Part shown: in pieces, positions 23,151 to 31,378 of the stretch
Layout: each line of letters begins with the position of its first letter
Numbering within the stretch: position 1 is the first letter of the stretch
Assembly: GCA_014584395.1 (NCBI GenBank)
Contig: JACTMY010000009.1
Span: 62,001 to 126,000 of the forward strand
Direction of reading: 5' to 3'
Origin: Planctomycetota bacterium
GTDB taxonomy: Bacteria; Planctomycetota; Planctomycetia; Gemmatales; HRBIN36
DNA length: 64,000 nucleotides
Made by a program: the position numbers and the translations under genes
The notes under the pieces: generated by a model
Seen by the model: only the letters and a program-made list of their open reading frames with translations
Told to the model about the DNA's origin: nothing
Databases searched by the model: none

Positions 23151-25211
23151 TCATGGCTCCAGGACAACCGCATCCGCCACGTCGACATTGAGCTTGAAGG
23201 AGTAAGTCGCGGCGGTTTTTTTATTGGGATCGACCATTTTGGTCATCTTCAGCGGGCCCTTTTCCAGACTGGACGCTTTATTGTACTTGGCCCCGGCGTA
23301 TTGCACGGTGAGGAATGCCTCTTGCGGTTGATCCGACCAATTGATGGCGATCATGACCAAGCCCTTGGGGCCTTCCAATACCATCGTTTCCACCATGAGA
23401 TTGTCCGTGACCACGCTCCAGCGAGCTTCGCTCGTGGGAACGGTCACGTGATCGACGATCTCGGTGTCCCATTGGGTGGGGATCGCGTGATTGGGAAAGT
23501 GCTTTTCCGGACCAACCTCCCAAATGGCGGCGGGTAGAGCTTTTTGCCAAAAACCTGAGGCTGCGTACCCGGCATAAAAGATGCCCATGCCGCGGCCCAG
23601 GTCGTGCCTCATGATGGCAGGGGAGCCATCTTGGAAGCGAGCGAAAATTTGCACGTCCTTCATGGTTTTGAAAGTCAGTTTGCAGCCCATGGCGGGGAAA
23701 TTTCGTTTGACCTCGAGGAAATCCCATGTGAACTGATCGATCGGCTTGGAGAAAGGCCACTCCAGTTTCGGCCTGCCCATGCTTTTGACTCGCTGCAATT
23801 TGGGATCATGGATGCCATACACTTCATTCAAGGTCAGCAAGGGTTGGTCAAATTCATCTCGCAAACCTCCGCCGGCATAGCCTCCTAATGTCCCGCCCTC
23901 GTCGCGCACCCAATCGCGCAGCAACAGGGCGACGTCGCGCTCCAGATGCATCCCCACGATCATAATCGTTCTCAACGACTTATGCTTGCCTGCGCGGATT
24001 TCCTCGGGCGTGATGAGATCGATGCCATGGCCCGCCGCGCGACAGGCCAGGAAAAGCGCCTTGCGCTCTTCTTCGTCGTCAGGATGACCATGAAACCGTT
24101 GAGCAGGCGAGTCATAGATGGCGACCTCGGCAGGTCTGGTCATGGCGGGAAAGAGAAATTCTTCGAGGCGGCCCGCATCGTGGATCAACTGCTGAAGTGC
24201 AAGCCACCGTTTTTGATCCGAAGATGCAATGCTGCCCTGACCCTTCGCCAAGGAAGGCGGGCATGCGCCTGTAAAATGGAACATTTTTACCCCATGAGCC
24301 AAGGCGAGGTAGAAAGCTCGCCGCAGCGTCACGGGATGGCTCAAACGATCATCCACCGGAATCGTCCACAACATGGGCTTTTGGTTGGCTAAAGCGGCAT
24401 GACGCAAACGTGTCAAATACCACCCAACCGCTGCCGGACTGATTTCCGGCAACTGCCCGGCCACATCTTCTCCCCAGGGCATGAGTCCCGTGGGGTCGTA
24501 CAGCATGGCGTTGGAGCGTGCCGTGACGTGCAACCCCGGCGGCCCCATTGCTTCCAATGCTTGTCGGCGTTTTGCAACTTGGTTGGCATATTGTACCAGC
24601 GCGAAGCGATAGCTGAGAAAAGCCAATGGAGAGCGCCGATTGGACCATTCGAATCGAGCCTCATCCAAGCTGCTCAAGCCGACGTCAGCCGCGTCGTATT
24701 TGTGCTCTCGTAGATAAGCTCGAAAGGCATCTACTTCGTCTTGGCCAGGCTGGTACGGCACTGGCGGCAATACGTCCATGGCATCGACCACAAAGGTTCG
24801 ATGATTCCATGGCGGTGAAGATTCGACCTTGATGCCTCTTGGCAACATGTAAAATCCATTGCGTTCGGGGGTTGGCACCGTCGGAAGAGAATTGCACCCC
24901 AACATCGCCGCTGCTTTCGCCGCCTGGTCAAGCCATGGCGCCTTCGCCTCGGACATGGCGGGTTCAAGGAGATTGAGCAAGTTGAAAAAAAGAAACTGCT
25001 CCGGGCGTTTGTCTTTGGAAGAAGCCTCGGCAAGGAGACGTTGCAGGTTCTCTAGTTCTTGTTCCGGAGATAAGTTGGCGATGTCAGGCAGGCCATTGCC
25101 TTGTCCCGACCGAGTCAACGGATGCGAATACGTCCATCCCCAAAGAACCGCTGCGATGATGGATAGGAAAAACAGCAAACCGACGATGCGTTGGAGTTGA
25201 TGGGGGTGCAT
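23151..25211 (-). CDS. Membrane-anchored hypothetical protein, glycosidase-like fold possible
   Basis: 686 residues. An N-terminal hydrophobic segment (IVGLLFFLSIIAAVLWGWTY, about 9-28) anchors a large exported domain. The central part includes AIYDSPAQRFHG and GGYAGGGLRDEFDQP, which recall the glutamine-amidotransferase-like trimerisation domain of GH42 beta-galactosidases; the first half could be a TIM-barrel remnant. The tail ends in a beta-sandwich (AWSVVTDNLMVETMVLEGPKG-like region). I do not see a clear catalytic pair. First chromosomal gene right of the element, 25 nt from its neighbours' promoters on neither side. Function unknown. Confidence 0.6.
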   Translation of the reverse strand: MHPHQLQRIVGLLFFLSIIAAVLWGWTYSHPLTRSGQGNGLPDIANLSPEQELENLQRLLAEASSKDKRPEQFLFFNLLNLLEPAMSEAKAPWLDQAAKAAAMLGCNSLPTVPTPERNGFYMLPRGIKVESSPPWNHRTFVVDAMDVLPPVPYQPGQDEVDAFRAYLREHKYDAADVGLSSLDEARFEWSNRRSPLAFLSYRFALVQYANQVAKRRQALEAMGPPGLHVTARSNAMLYDPTGLMPWGEDVAGQLPEISPAAVGWYLTRLRHAALANQKPMLWTIPVDDRLSHPVTLRRAFYLALAHGVKMFHFTGACPPSLAKGQGSIASSDQKRWLALQQLIHDAGRLEEFLFPAMTRPAEVAIYDSPAQRFHGHPDDEEERKALFLACRAAGHGIDLITPEEIRAGKHKSLRTIMIVGMHLERDVALLLRDWVRDEGGTLGGYAGGGLRDEFDQPLLTLNEVYGIHDPKLQRVKSMGRPKLEWPFSKPIDQFTWDFLEVKRNFPAMGCKLTFKTMKDVQIFARFQDGSPAIMRHDLGRGMGIFYAGYAASGFWQKALPAAIWEVGPEKHFPNHAIPTQWDTEIVDHVTVPTSEARWSVVTDNLMVETMVLEGPKGLVMIAINWSDQPQEAFLTVQYAGAKYNKASSLEKGPLKMTKMVDPNKKTAATYSFKLNVDVADAVVLEP

Positions 25212-25317
25212 GAAGGCATCTCATGGAAAGCGTGATCGTTTTGGCACATTGTAGACGGAGCGCGCAGGAGATGCCAAAAGAAAGAACCGTGAATGGTCCC
25301 ATGGAAGAGCGACCTGT

Positions 25318-27210
25318 TTAGCGGCCGAGCAGGTTCAGTTGCAGGATGAGTTGATGGTGTCCCTCGTCGGGAATCTGGATGCTGCGCAGCGGGGTCAGAT
25401 TTAGATTCCCATAGTTCGAGTGCACTTCCGAGAAGCCTGCAAATGGGTTCGGCCTCATGCTGGGATTGTTCGGATCACCCGAAGGCAGGCCGGGGATCAC
25501 CCGCGGCTTATCTGGATTGGATTTCGTAACCAACACACGATATTTTCCTGGATAAGCGCCATCGTTCGGTAAAAGCGTTGACAACACGAAAAAGCCTTCG
25601 TCGTTGGTCGTGGCCTTGGCGTCCGGCAATTCTGGATTCTCATGTTTGAAAACAAGTTTGGCCTGTGCCACGCCTTGTCCATCTAGCATGAGTCTGCCTG
25701 CCACGGGGACGATCTTCAGAGGGGGAGTAAAAGGTTTGTAAAAGAAGATGAAATAGATCAAGCCAGCAACGGCAACGACGCCCAGAATGATCAATCCATA
25801 AAAGATGGTCAATTGGCGAATCCGCAGCTTCAATTCCTCGATGGGCGTCAATCGGCGGCGCACAGGCATCCCGGATGCTAATTTCGGAGTGGTCACTTGA
25901 GCCGCTCCAGTTGGCAGCGGCGCGGTCAATGGGATTGAGGCTTCCGGCGCCGTGCTCCATGACTGCATCTGCTCCAGGACGACTGAAAAATCAGCCGGCC
26001 GATGCTGCGGCTCGCGTTGGCAACATTGATTCAATAGTTCAGCCCATTCCGGCTTCAGCTTCTGCCAATGCTGGGCGGCGGGATGCGGCGTGCCGAAGGC
26101 GGCAAAGCAAATCGTCTTGGCCCAGGAGTAAACGTCGCAACTTGGTTTGAGTTCCTGGGCCGCTTGTCCTTGCTGTTCTGGAGAAGCATAATCGAGGCAA
26201 TGAGCCAGCCATCGGCCTTGCGCCGTTCGCATCAGCTGAGCGGGATTCTTGGCGGACAGGCTCAACATGTCCTCGCGAAGCGCCATGCCGAACTGAATGA
26301 GTCGAACTTGCCAACCTTCCGGGCTTTTGTTCAGCAGCAGGTGATTCGGACAGATGGCCCGATGCAGCACTCCCGCTTGATGAGCAGCTTGCATGGCCTC
26401 GGCTGCCAATCGGCCAACCATCATGGAGTCCTTGGCCGACAGGGGGCCATAACGCTGAACATATTGCTCCAAGCTAATCCACTCGGCATAGCCTGAAACA
26501 ATGATCGGAGACGGGCATGCCGCGGTGGCGTGTGCGACCCCGAGGATGGGGGTCAGTCCAGGATGCTGCAGGTCGCTGAGCATCTTGAGATCTTGAAAGA
26601 CCATGGCCAATCCGCGATCCAGGAGTGAACTATCGACGGTCCGGACCAACACTTGCGATTGGTTTTTTTTGGCCACGCAGCGGAAGGTTAATCCCAAGGC
26701 ATCGTGGGCCACGATGCGATCAGGATCAAATTGATCCAAAGGAATCGGAGCATATTGATCCGGCTTCAATTTCCAGGCCGCTTGCAACTCCTTGAAGGCA
26801 TCCCCTAAATGTGGCCGTTCCAGGGCCGCCTGATAAGCCTGATAAAATGCATGAGCCTTGTCCGCGGGATCTTGAGTTATTTCAGCCAATTGATGAAAGT
26901 CACGCTCGGCGGCTTGAAACTCACCCAAGCCATACTCAGTGCGGGCCATCCATTTGAGCAATAGCGGCGCATGGTTTTGTTGTGCCGCTGGCAAGGCTCG
27001 GAATTGGCTCACATATTGCTTGAATTGGGTCTTTTGCTCGACGTTCCAATTTATGCTGGCAGGTTCGATGACTTTGTCCGACACGATGTCCGTTGACGAC
27101 AGCAGCGCATGCATGGCCAGACCAAGTTGTTTCACATGGTCAGGTTGTTGGCTGAATAAATCATCCACCGACGTCGGGATCGATTCCGAAGTGGAAGTCG
27201 CACTGGCCAT
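25318..27210 (-). CDS. Membrane-anchored pseudokinase with extracytoplasmic domain
   Basis: 630 residues. N-terminal helical (TPR-like) region about 60-150, then a protein-kinase-like fold about 165-440. The three catalytic signatures are all degenerate: the VAIK lysine is Arg (VLVR190), HRD is HRA (283-285) and DFG is QFG (306-308). Glycine loop not evident. A membrane helix about 475-497 (IFYGLIILGVVAVAGLIYFIF) follows, then a carboxypeptidase-regulatory-like extracytoplasmic domain (VPVAGRLMLDGQGVAQAKL). The fold is intact, so it probably acts as a scaffold or sensor. Its partner is not visible in this window. Confidence 0.8.
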   Translation of the reverse strand: MASATSTSESIPTSVDDLFSQQPDHVKQLGLAMHALLSSTDIVSDKVIEPASINWNVEQKTQFKQYVSQFRALPAAQQNHAPLLLKWMARTEYGLGEFQAAERDFHQLAEITQDPADKAHAFYQAYQAALERPHLGDAFKELQAAWKLKPDQYAPIPLDQFDPDRIVAHDALGLTFRCVAKKNQSQVLVRTVDSSLLDRGLAMVFQDLKMLSDLQHPGLTPILGVAHATAACPSPIIVSGYAEWISLEQYVQRYGPLSAKDSMMVGRLAAEAMQAAHQAGVLHRAICPNHLLLNKSPEGWQVRLIQFGMALREDMLSLSAKNPAQLMRTAQGRWLAHCLDYASPEQQGQAAQELKPSCDVYSWAKTICFAAFGTPHPAAQHWQKLKPEWAELLNQCCQREPQHRPADFSVVLEQMQSWSTAPEASIPLTAPLPTGAAQVTTPKLASGMPVRRRLTPIEELKLRIRQLTIFYGLIILGVVAVAGLIYFIFFYKPFTPPLKIVPVAGRLMLDGQGVAQAKLVFKHENPELPDAKATTNDEGFFVLSTLLPNDGAYPGKYRVLVTKSNPDKPRVIPGLPSGDPNNPSMRPNPFAGFSEVHSNYGNLNLTPLRSIQIPDEGHHQLILQLNLLGR

Positions 27211-27408
27211 GCCATCACCTAAACGAACTCAGCGAATGTGAGAAACCTACGAAGCGGTCCGACCAATCTTCACGATCGCCCTTGGCTGGCCGCGACGCAT
27301 GGGTTTATCGGAAAGTCTATCTTCGCATAGGTTTGTGGCCTCGGCAAGCCTTAACGAGAGAGGATGTCGCTGGTGACAAGCTCTGCCGCTGCCTTTTCCG
27401 CATGGTCC

Positions 27409-28158
27409 TCAAACGCGCTTCAATGCGTCATGGAGATGATGGCCATCCAGCAAGAGATACTCTGGCTCGGCCATGGCGCTGATGTCTTGCGTCGTGGTCA
27501 GCAGTTCGATGCAACCGCGATCGCGCATCTCCAAGAGGCCTGTGTGGAACGAAGTCAGGGTCAACTCCGCATGGGCTTGTTGCAGGGTCGTGAATAATTC
27601 CTGTAATAAACAGACAGGCCGTCCGATCTGGGCATGCTGTTCCGCGATGGTCAGCACATCCAATTGCCAGGGCAGGAATGCGTGAGCATTCATGGCTGAC
27701 GATGCGTTCGTGGTTTGAATTTTGGCCAAGGCCGCTTGGCACTTAGCCTTGAGGCCGCGCCATTCTTCCTCCTGCTTGAGCAAATAGCTTTCCAGGCGGT
27801 TGGCCAAATGGAGCACCTGATCCTTGATCTGCGCCACCCATTGGGCCATGCCCGCTTCCTGCACGTCGAGCCTGGCCAGCAATTCCTGGATGACCTCCCG
27901 GGGTGAAGTGGCTTGCTGCAGGAATTGCCAGCCGCGGGGCGTGAGACGGACCCATTCAAGCAGGGTTTTCCCTTTGGCTTCCGTGCGCTCCAATTCCAAT
28001 AGGCCATCGCGCAGACACTGGTCCATCACCGCCTGGCTTTCCGCGGTGCGGCGCGGGAACAACCCGTCGCTCTTGCCCGAAGCATGAACGAGGATCGCCG
28101 CTTGGGCGGCATGGGCCTTCTTGAGGGTCGAGATCAGGAGTTCCGTCGCCTGATGCAT
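27409..28158 (-). CDS. Hypothetical protein, winged-helix-like
   Basis: 249 residues. The first part (VMDQCLRDGLLELERTEAKGKTLLEWVRLTPRGWQFLQQA) and the last part (LLEMRDRGCIELLTTTQD) look like winged-helix domains, separated by a coiled region (about 100-145). It is probably a DNA- or protein-binding regulator. It starts 6 nt after the M20 peptidase stop, so the two are cotranscribed. Family not known to me. Confidence 0.6.
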   Translation of the reverse strand: MHQATELLISTLKKAHAAQAAILVHASGKSDGLFPRRTAESQAVMDQCLRDGLLELERTEAKGKTLLEWVRLTPRGWQFLQQATSPREVIQELLARLDVQEAGMAQWVAQIKDQVLHLANRLESYLLKQEEEWRGLKAKCQAALAKIQTTNASSAMNAHAFLPWQLDVLTIAEQHAQIGRPVCLLQELFTTLQQAHAELTLTSFHTGLLEMRDRGCIELLTTTQDISAMAEPEYLLLDGHHLHDALKRV

Positions 28159-28164
28159 GGATGG

Positions 28165-29562
28165 TTATTTGACCTTTCCCCCCGGAAGGTCGCCGAGGTT
28201 TTCGAAGAGATGCGTCAGTGAGGCCATGACCTTCTTCAAATCACCTTCATGGAGGCTTTCATTGGCCGAGTGCGGTTGACTCTTGGGATCTTCGATGCCC
28301 ACGAGCAGGGCAGGAGCGCCGCCAAAAAGTTTCGCCAAGGGGCCGACAAAGCCGATGGAGCCGCCGCAACCGATGGCCAGGGGATCGCGGCCAAAGCCGC
28401 TCTTCAGCGCCCGCATGCAGGCATCGAAGGCGGGGCCGGTCGGGTCGGTCATCCACCAATCCACCATGTGCTCGCTGGCGGTGACTTTCACCTTCACACC
28501 CCACGGCGGATCCTTCGTCAAATACTTCCTGAAGGCGTCGAACACGGTCTTGGTCTTCTGATTCGGCACGATGCGGACCGAGACAATCGCCTTGGCCGAC
28601 GACAGCACTTGATTGGATTTTTGCCGAATCGAACTGGCTTCCTGGGCGATGATGGTCACGGCGGGCTGGCGCCATTGGGCCTCGTACATCTGCATGCCTT
28701 TAGGCAGCGCGAACCCGATGCCTGGCAGCAAGCCTGCTTCATCGCGCAGTTTTTTCTCCTTCAAGGGCAGCGACTTGAACGTGGCCTTTTCCTTGGCCGT
28801 CAGCGGCTTGACCTGGTCGTAGAAGCCCGGCACAGGGACTTTCTTGTTATCCCAAAAGAGCCGGCTCAGGATGACGTTGAGGGCAATGGCCGCGTCGGGC
28901 AGCCAACCGCCGCCGCCGCCCGAATGCACGGGCCGCTTTAACGCTTCCACTTCCACATGGAATTCGACGATGCCCCTCAAGGAATAGGTAATGCAAGGCA
29001 GCCCCTCCTCGAGATTGCCCGTGTCGTTGACAACGATCACGTCGGATTTGATTTTGTCCTTATATTGCTTGAAAAAACCTTGCAAATTCTTCGAGCCAAT
29101 TTCTTCTTCGCCTTCCACCAGGACTTTGACGTTGACGGGCAGCGAACCTGTCGTCCGCAGCCATGCCTCAATGGCCGCCAATTGAGCGATCGTGCCGCCC
29201 TTATCGTCAGCCGAACCGCGCCCGAATAGCCGGCCGTTGCGCCGCGTCAGCGTCCAGGGATCGGAATCCCACCCGCCGGTATTGCAGGGTTGAACGTCAT
29301 GATGCGAGTAAAGGAAGACCGTTGGCTTGCCTGGCGCCCCGATCCATTCACCATATACATAAGGGTAGGAATCCTCGTGCGTCAGAATCTGCACGTTGTT
29401 AAGACCTGCCTGGTGCATCAGACCCTCGACCATGCGAGCACTGTGGCTGATCTCCTGGGCATGCTGGCCATCGGTGCTGACGCTGGGCACCGCCACGAGC
29501 TGGCGCAAATCGTCGACGAAGCGGTCGTGATGCAAATCCAGATACGTCAATACTTCTCTCAT
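28165..29562 (-). CDS. M20-family metallopeptidase (dipeptidase)
   Basis: 465 residues. Metal and catalytic motifs: SHHDVQP (His and Asp about 86-88), GRGSADDKGG (about 113-122) and EGEEEIGS (general base and metal Glu about 151-158), then the conserved late His (QPHSANE). Typical length for M20 dipeptidases. Cytoplasmic, no signal peptide. Hydrolyses dipeptides or acyl-amino acids using two zinc ions. Cotranscribed with the downstream winged-helix gene. Confidence 0.92.
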   Translation of the reverse strand: MREVLTYLDLHHDRFVDDLRQLVAVPSVSTDGQHAQEISHSARMVEGLMHQAGLNNVQILTHEDSYPYVYGEWIGAPGKPTVFLYSHHDVQPCNTGGWDSDPWTLTRRNGRLFGRGSADDKGGTIAQLAAIEAWLRTTGSLPVNVKVLVEGEEEIGSKNLQGFFKQYKDKIKSDVIVVNDTGNLEEGLPCITYSLRGIVEFHVEVEALKRPVHSGGGGGWLPDAAIALNVILSRLFWDNKKVPVPGFYDQVKPLTAKEKATFKSLPLKEKKLRDEAGLLPGIGFALPKGMQMYEAQWRQPAVTIIAQEASSIRQKSNQVLSSAKAIVSVRIVPNQKTKTVFDAFRKYLTKDPPWGVKVKVTASEHMVDWWMTDPTGPAFDACMRALKSGFGRDPLAIGCGGSIGFVGPLAKLFGGAPALLVGIEDPKSQPHSANESLHEGDLKKVMASLTHLFENLGDLPGGKVK

Positions 29563-29723
29563 GCCAACCTCATCCCTTGCTGAAGAATCGAAGCCTAGAC
29601 CTGTCCGATGCGTGGTATCGTAACCCCCCGACTACACAAAGGAAAGCTACTTTCCGATGAGATTTGCGACCCCGTTCTTCCGGCCATGAAAAACTTGCCT
29701 GAAACAATGAACCAACATGGGCA

Positions 29724-30596
29724 ATGCTTGATCGCAAGGGAAAGTTCGGTAGGATGGGATTTGGTTTAGCCTTTCAAAATATCATAAAGGGGCAGTGGGT
29801 GAGGCCATCCTTACTTGTCCTTCACGCCATGCTCATCCTGACGTCCGGCGCCGTTCTCTGGCCATTCTTCTCCATCGCACCGCCAGAGCAAAGCGATCCG
29901 CCGCGATTGCTCTTTCTCGTCGCCGAGGACCCAAATAATTACGAAGCACATCGGATGATCCCCCCATTCGCACGTCGCTTGGAGAAGAGCGAAGGCTGGA
30001 GCACCACCGTCATCCAGGGGCGCGGCGATCTGAACGCCTTCGAGTTCCCCGGACTGGAAGCTGCGCTTGCCAAGGCGGACCTATTGGTCATCTTCTTTCG
30101 GCGAGCCGCTCTCCGGCCGGCGCAGATGAACGCCATCAAAAACTACCTGGCCGAAGGCAAGCCGCTGGTTGGCATCCGCACCGCCAATCACGCATTCTCC
30201 GTGCACCATCAGGCCGCCGCGCAGGGCTTCGTGGACTGGTGGGATTTCGTGCCTGATTATCTCGGCCACAAAAACGCGGGCTACGGCAAGCTGGAAGATG
30301 GCACGGCGGTCACGCCCGAACCCGGCGCCGAGGCGCATCCGATATTAAAAGGCGTGAAGCCGCTTGTCTGGCAGAGCAAGGGCAGCCTTTACCGGGTGTT
30401 GCCTCTGCTCGATGAGAAAGCCGTCGTGCTGCTCCAGGGCAGCGATGGCAAGGACAAGCAACCCGTGGCCTGGACCCGCAGCAGCCGGCATGGCGGGCGC
30501 ATCTTCTACACGTCCCTCGGCTACCCGGACGACTTCAGCCAACCCCCCTTTCAAACCCTGCTGCGCAACGGCCTCTCCTGGGCTATGGGGAAGTGA
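29724..30596 (+). CDS. ThuA-like domain protein, exported
   Basis: 290 residues. A long hydrophobic N-terminal segment (SLLVLHAMLILTSGAVLWPF, about 29-50) followed by a ThuA-like, glutamine-amidotransferase-type fold: LVAEDPNNYEAHRMIPPF, then LVIFFRRAALRPAQMNAIKNYL and GRIFYTSLGYPDDF. Several planctomycete ThuA proteins occur with sugar-handling genes. No amidotransferase nucleophile is evident, so it is probably not a true GATase. An alternative start at 29754 exists. Confidence 0.78.
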   Translation: MLDRKGKFGRMGFGLAFQNIIKGQWVRPSLLVLHAMLILTSGAVLWPFFSIAPPEQSDPPRLLFLVAEDPNNYEAHRMIPPFARRLEKSEGWSTTVIQGRGDLNAFEFPGLEAALAKADLLVIFFRRAALRPAQMNAIKNYLAEGKPLVGIRTANHAFSVHHQAAAQGFVDWWDFVPDYLGHKNAGYGKLEDGTAVTPEPGAEAHPILKGVKPLVWQSKGSLYRVLPLLDEKAVVLLQGSDGKDKQPVAWTRSSRHGGRIFYTSLGYPDDFSQPPFQTLLRNGLSWAMGK

Positions 30597-30650
30597 GGAT
30601 GGAAAAGTTAGTCAACAACAGAATGGTTTCCGATTAGGCTGGAATGAGCC

Positions 30651-31376
30651 ATGAGCGACCAATTGCTCGCCATCATTTTCATCGACTACGACAACCTGCT
30701 CCCGGCGCAGAAGACCTCGGGCATTTGGGACGTTGTGACCAAGATACTTGTTCAGGTTCCCTGGGATCAATCTCTCACACGGGGTAGTTGCGAGATCCGC
30801 GTCTACGGGGGCTGGTACGAAGGAAACCAGATCACCCGGGTGGCCCAAGACCTCACGGTCGAACTGCAGCGAGAATTCCCTGGCATTATCCGCATCCCGC
30901 GAGGGGCCAGCCCGAATCTGGAACTGAAAGCGAACGCGGAACTGGCCGTATCGCTACTTCAGGAACCGGGGCATCACCTGTTCAACACGTTTCGCCGGAA
31001 GGGAAAGCCGTCGAACGTCCGGGTGGAGAAACCAGCCGAGGTGGGGTGCGTGGACGCGGCCTGCGTGCTGCCACAGATGGAACTACTGCTCAGCAAAGGC
31101 ACCTGTCCCAAGGCTGGATGCAGTGTGACCAATTGTGAACTGGTGTACAGGAACGAACAGAAGATCGTTGATACCATGCTCGCGTGTGACTTGATCCACG
31201 CGGTGGACCGCGTCTCGGGTCGAGTCATACTGGTCAGCGGCGACGACGACTTCTTGCCGCCACTGCGAACGGTATTGCTCCGGGGTCGCGCGGCAGTGCG
31301 ATGTTACCCCAAGAAGAACATGCAGCGGACAATATTTCCGCACGGCGGTGCTCAACTACTCGAAGTGGAACTGTAA
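30651..31376 (+). CDS. NYN-domain predicted RNase of a putative defence locus
   Basis: 241 residues. NYN/LabA-type (PIN-like) RNase core: FIDYDNL (D12, D14), IVDTMLACDLI (D174, D180), and VSGDDDFLPP (D198-D200), the acids expected to hold metal and cut RNA. A cysteine-rich insert (C133, C138, C152, C157, C162) may form a zinc-binding subdomain and is unusual in this family. The stop lies 2 nt before the ATG of the NACHT-like gene, so the two are almost certainly one operon. Soluble, no signal peptide. Start MSDQLLAII follows GGAATGAG. Confidence 0.82.
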   Translation: MSDQLLAIIFIDYDNLLPAQKTSGIWDVVTKILVQVPWDQSLTRGSCEIRVYGGWYEGNQITRVAQDLTVELQREFPGIIRIPRGASPNLELKANAELAVSLLQEPGHHLFNTFRRKGKPSNVRVEKPAEVGCVDAACVLPQMELLLSKGTCPKAGCSVTNCELVYRNEQKIVDTMLACDLIHAVDRVSGRVILVSGDDDFLPPLRTVLLRGRAAVRCYPKKNMQRTIFPHGGAQLLEVEL

Positions 31377-31378
31377 TT

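Noticed and set aside
29724-30596. ThuA-like gene as part of the defence locus
   Set aside because: It has an export signal and sugar-type family ties; the 54-nt gap and unlike function argue for an unrelated neighbour.
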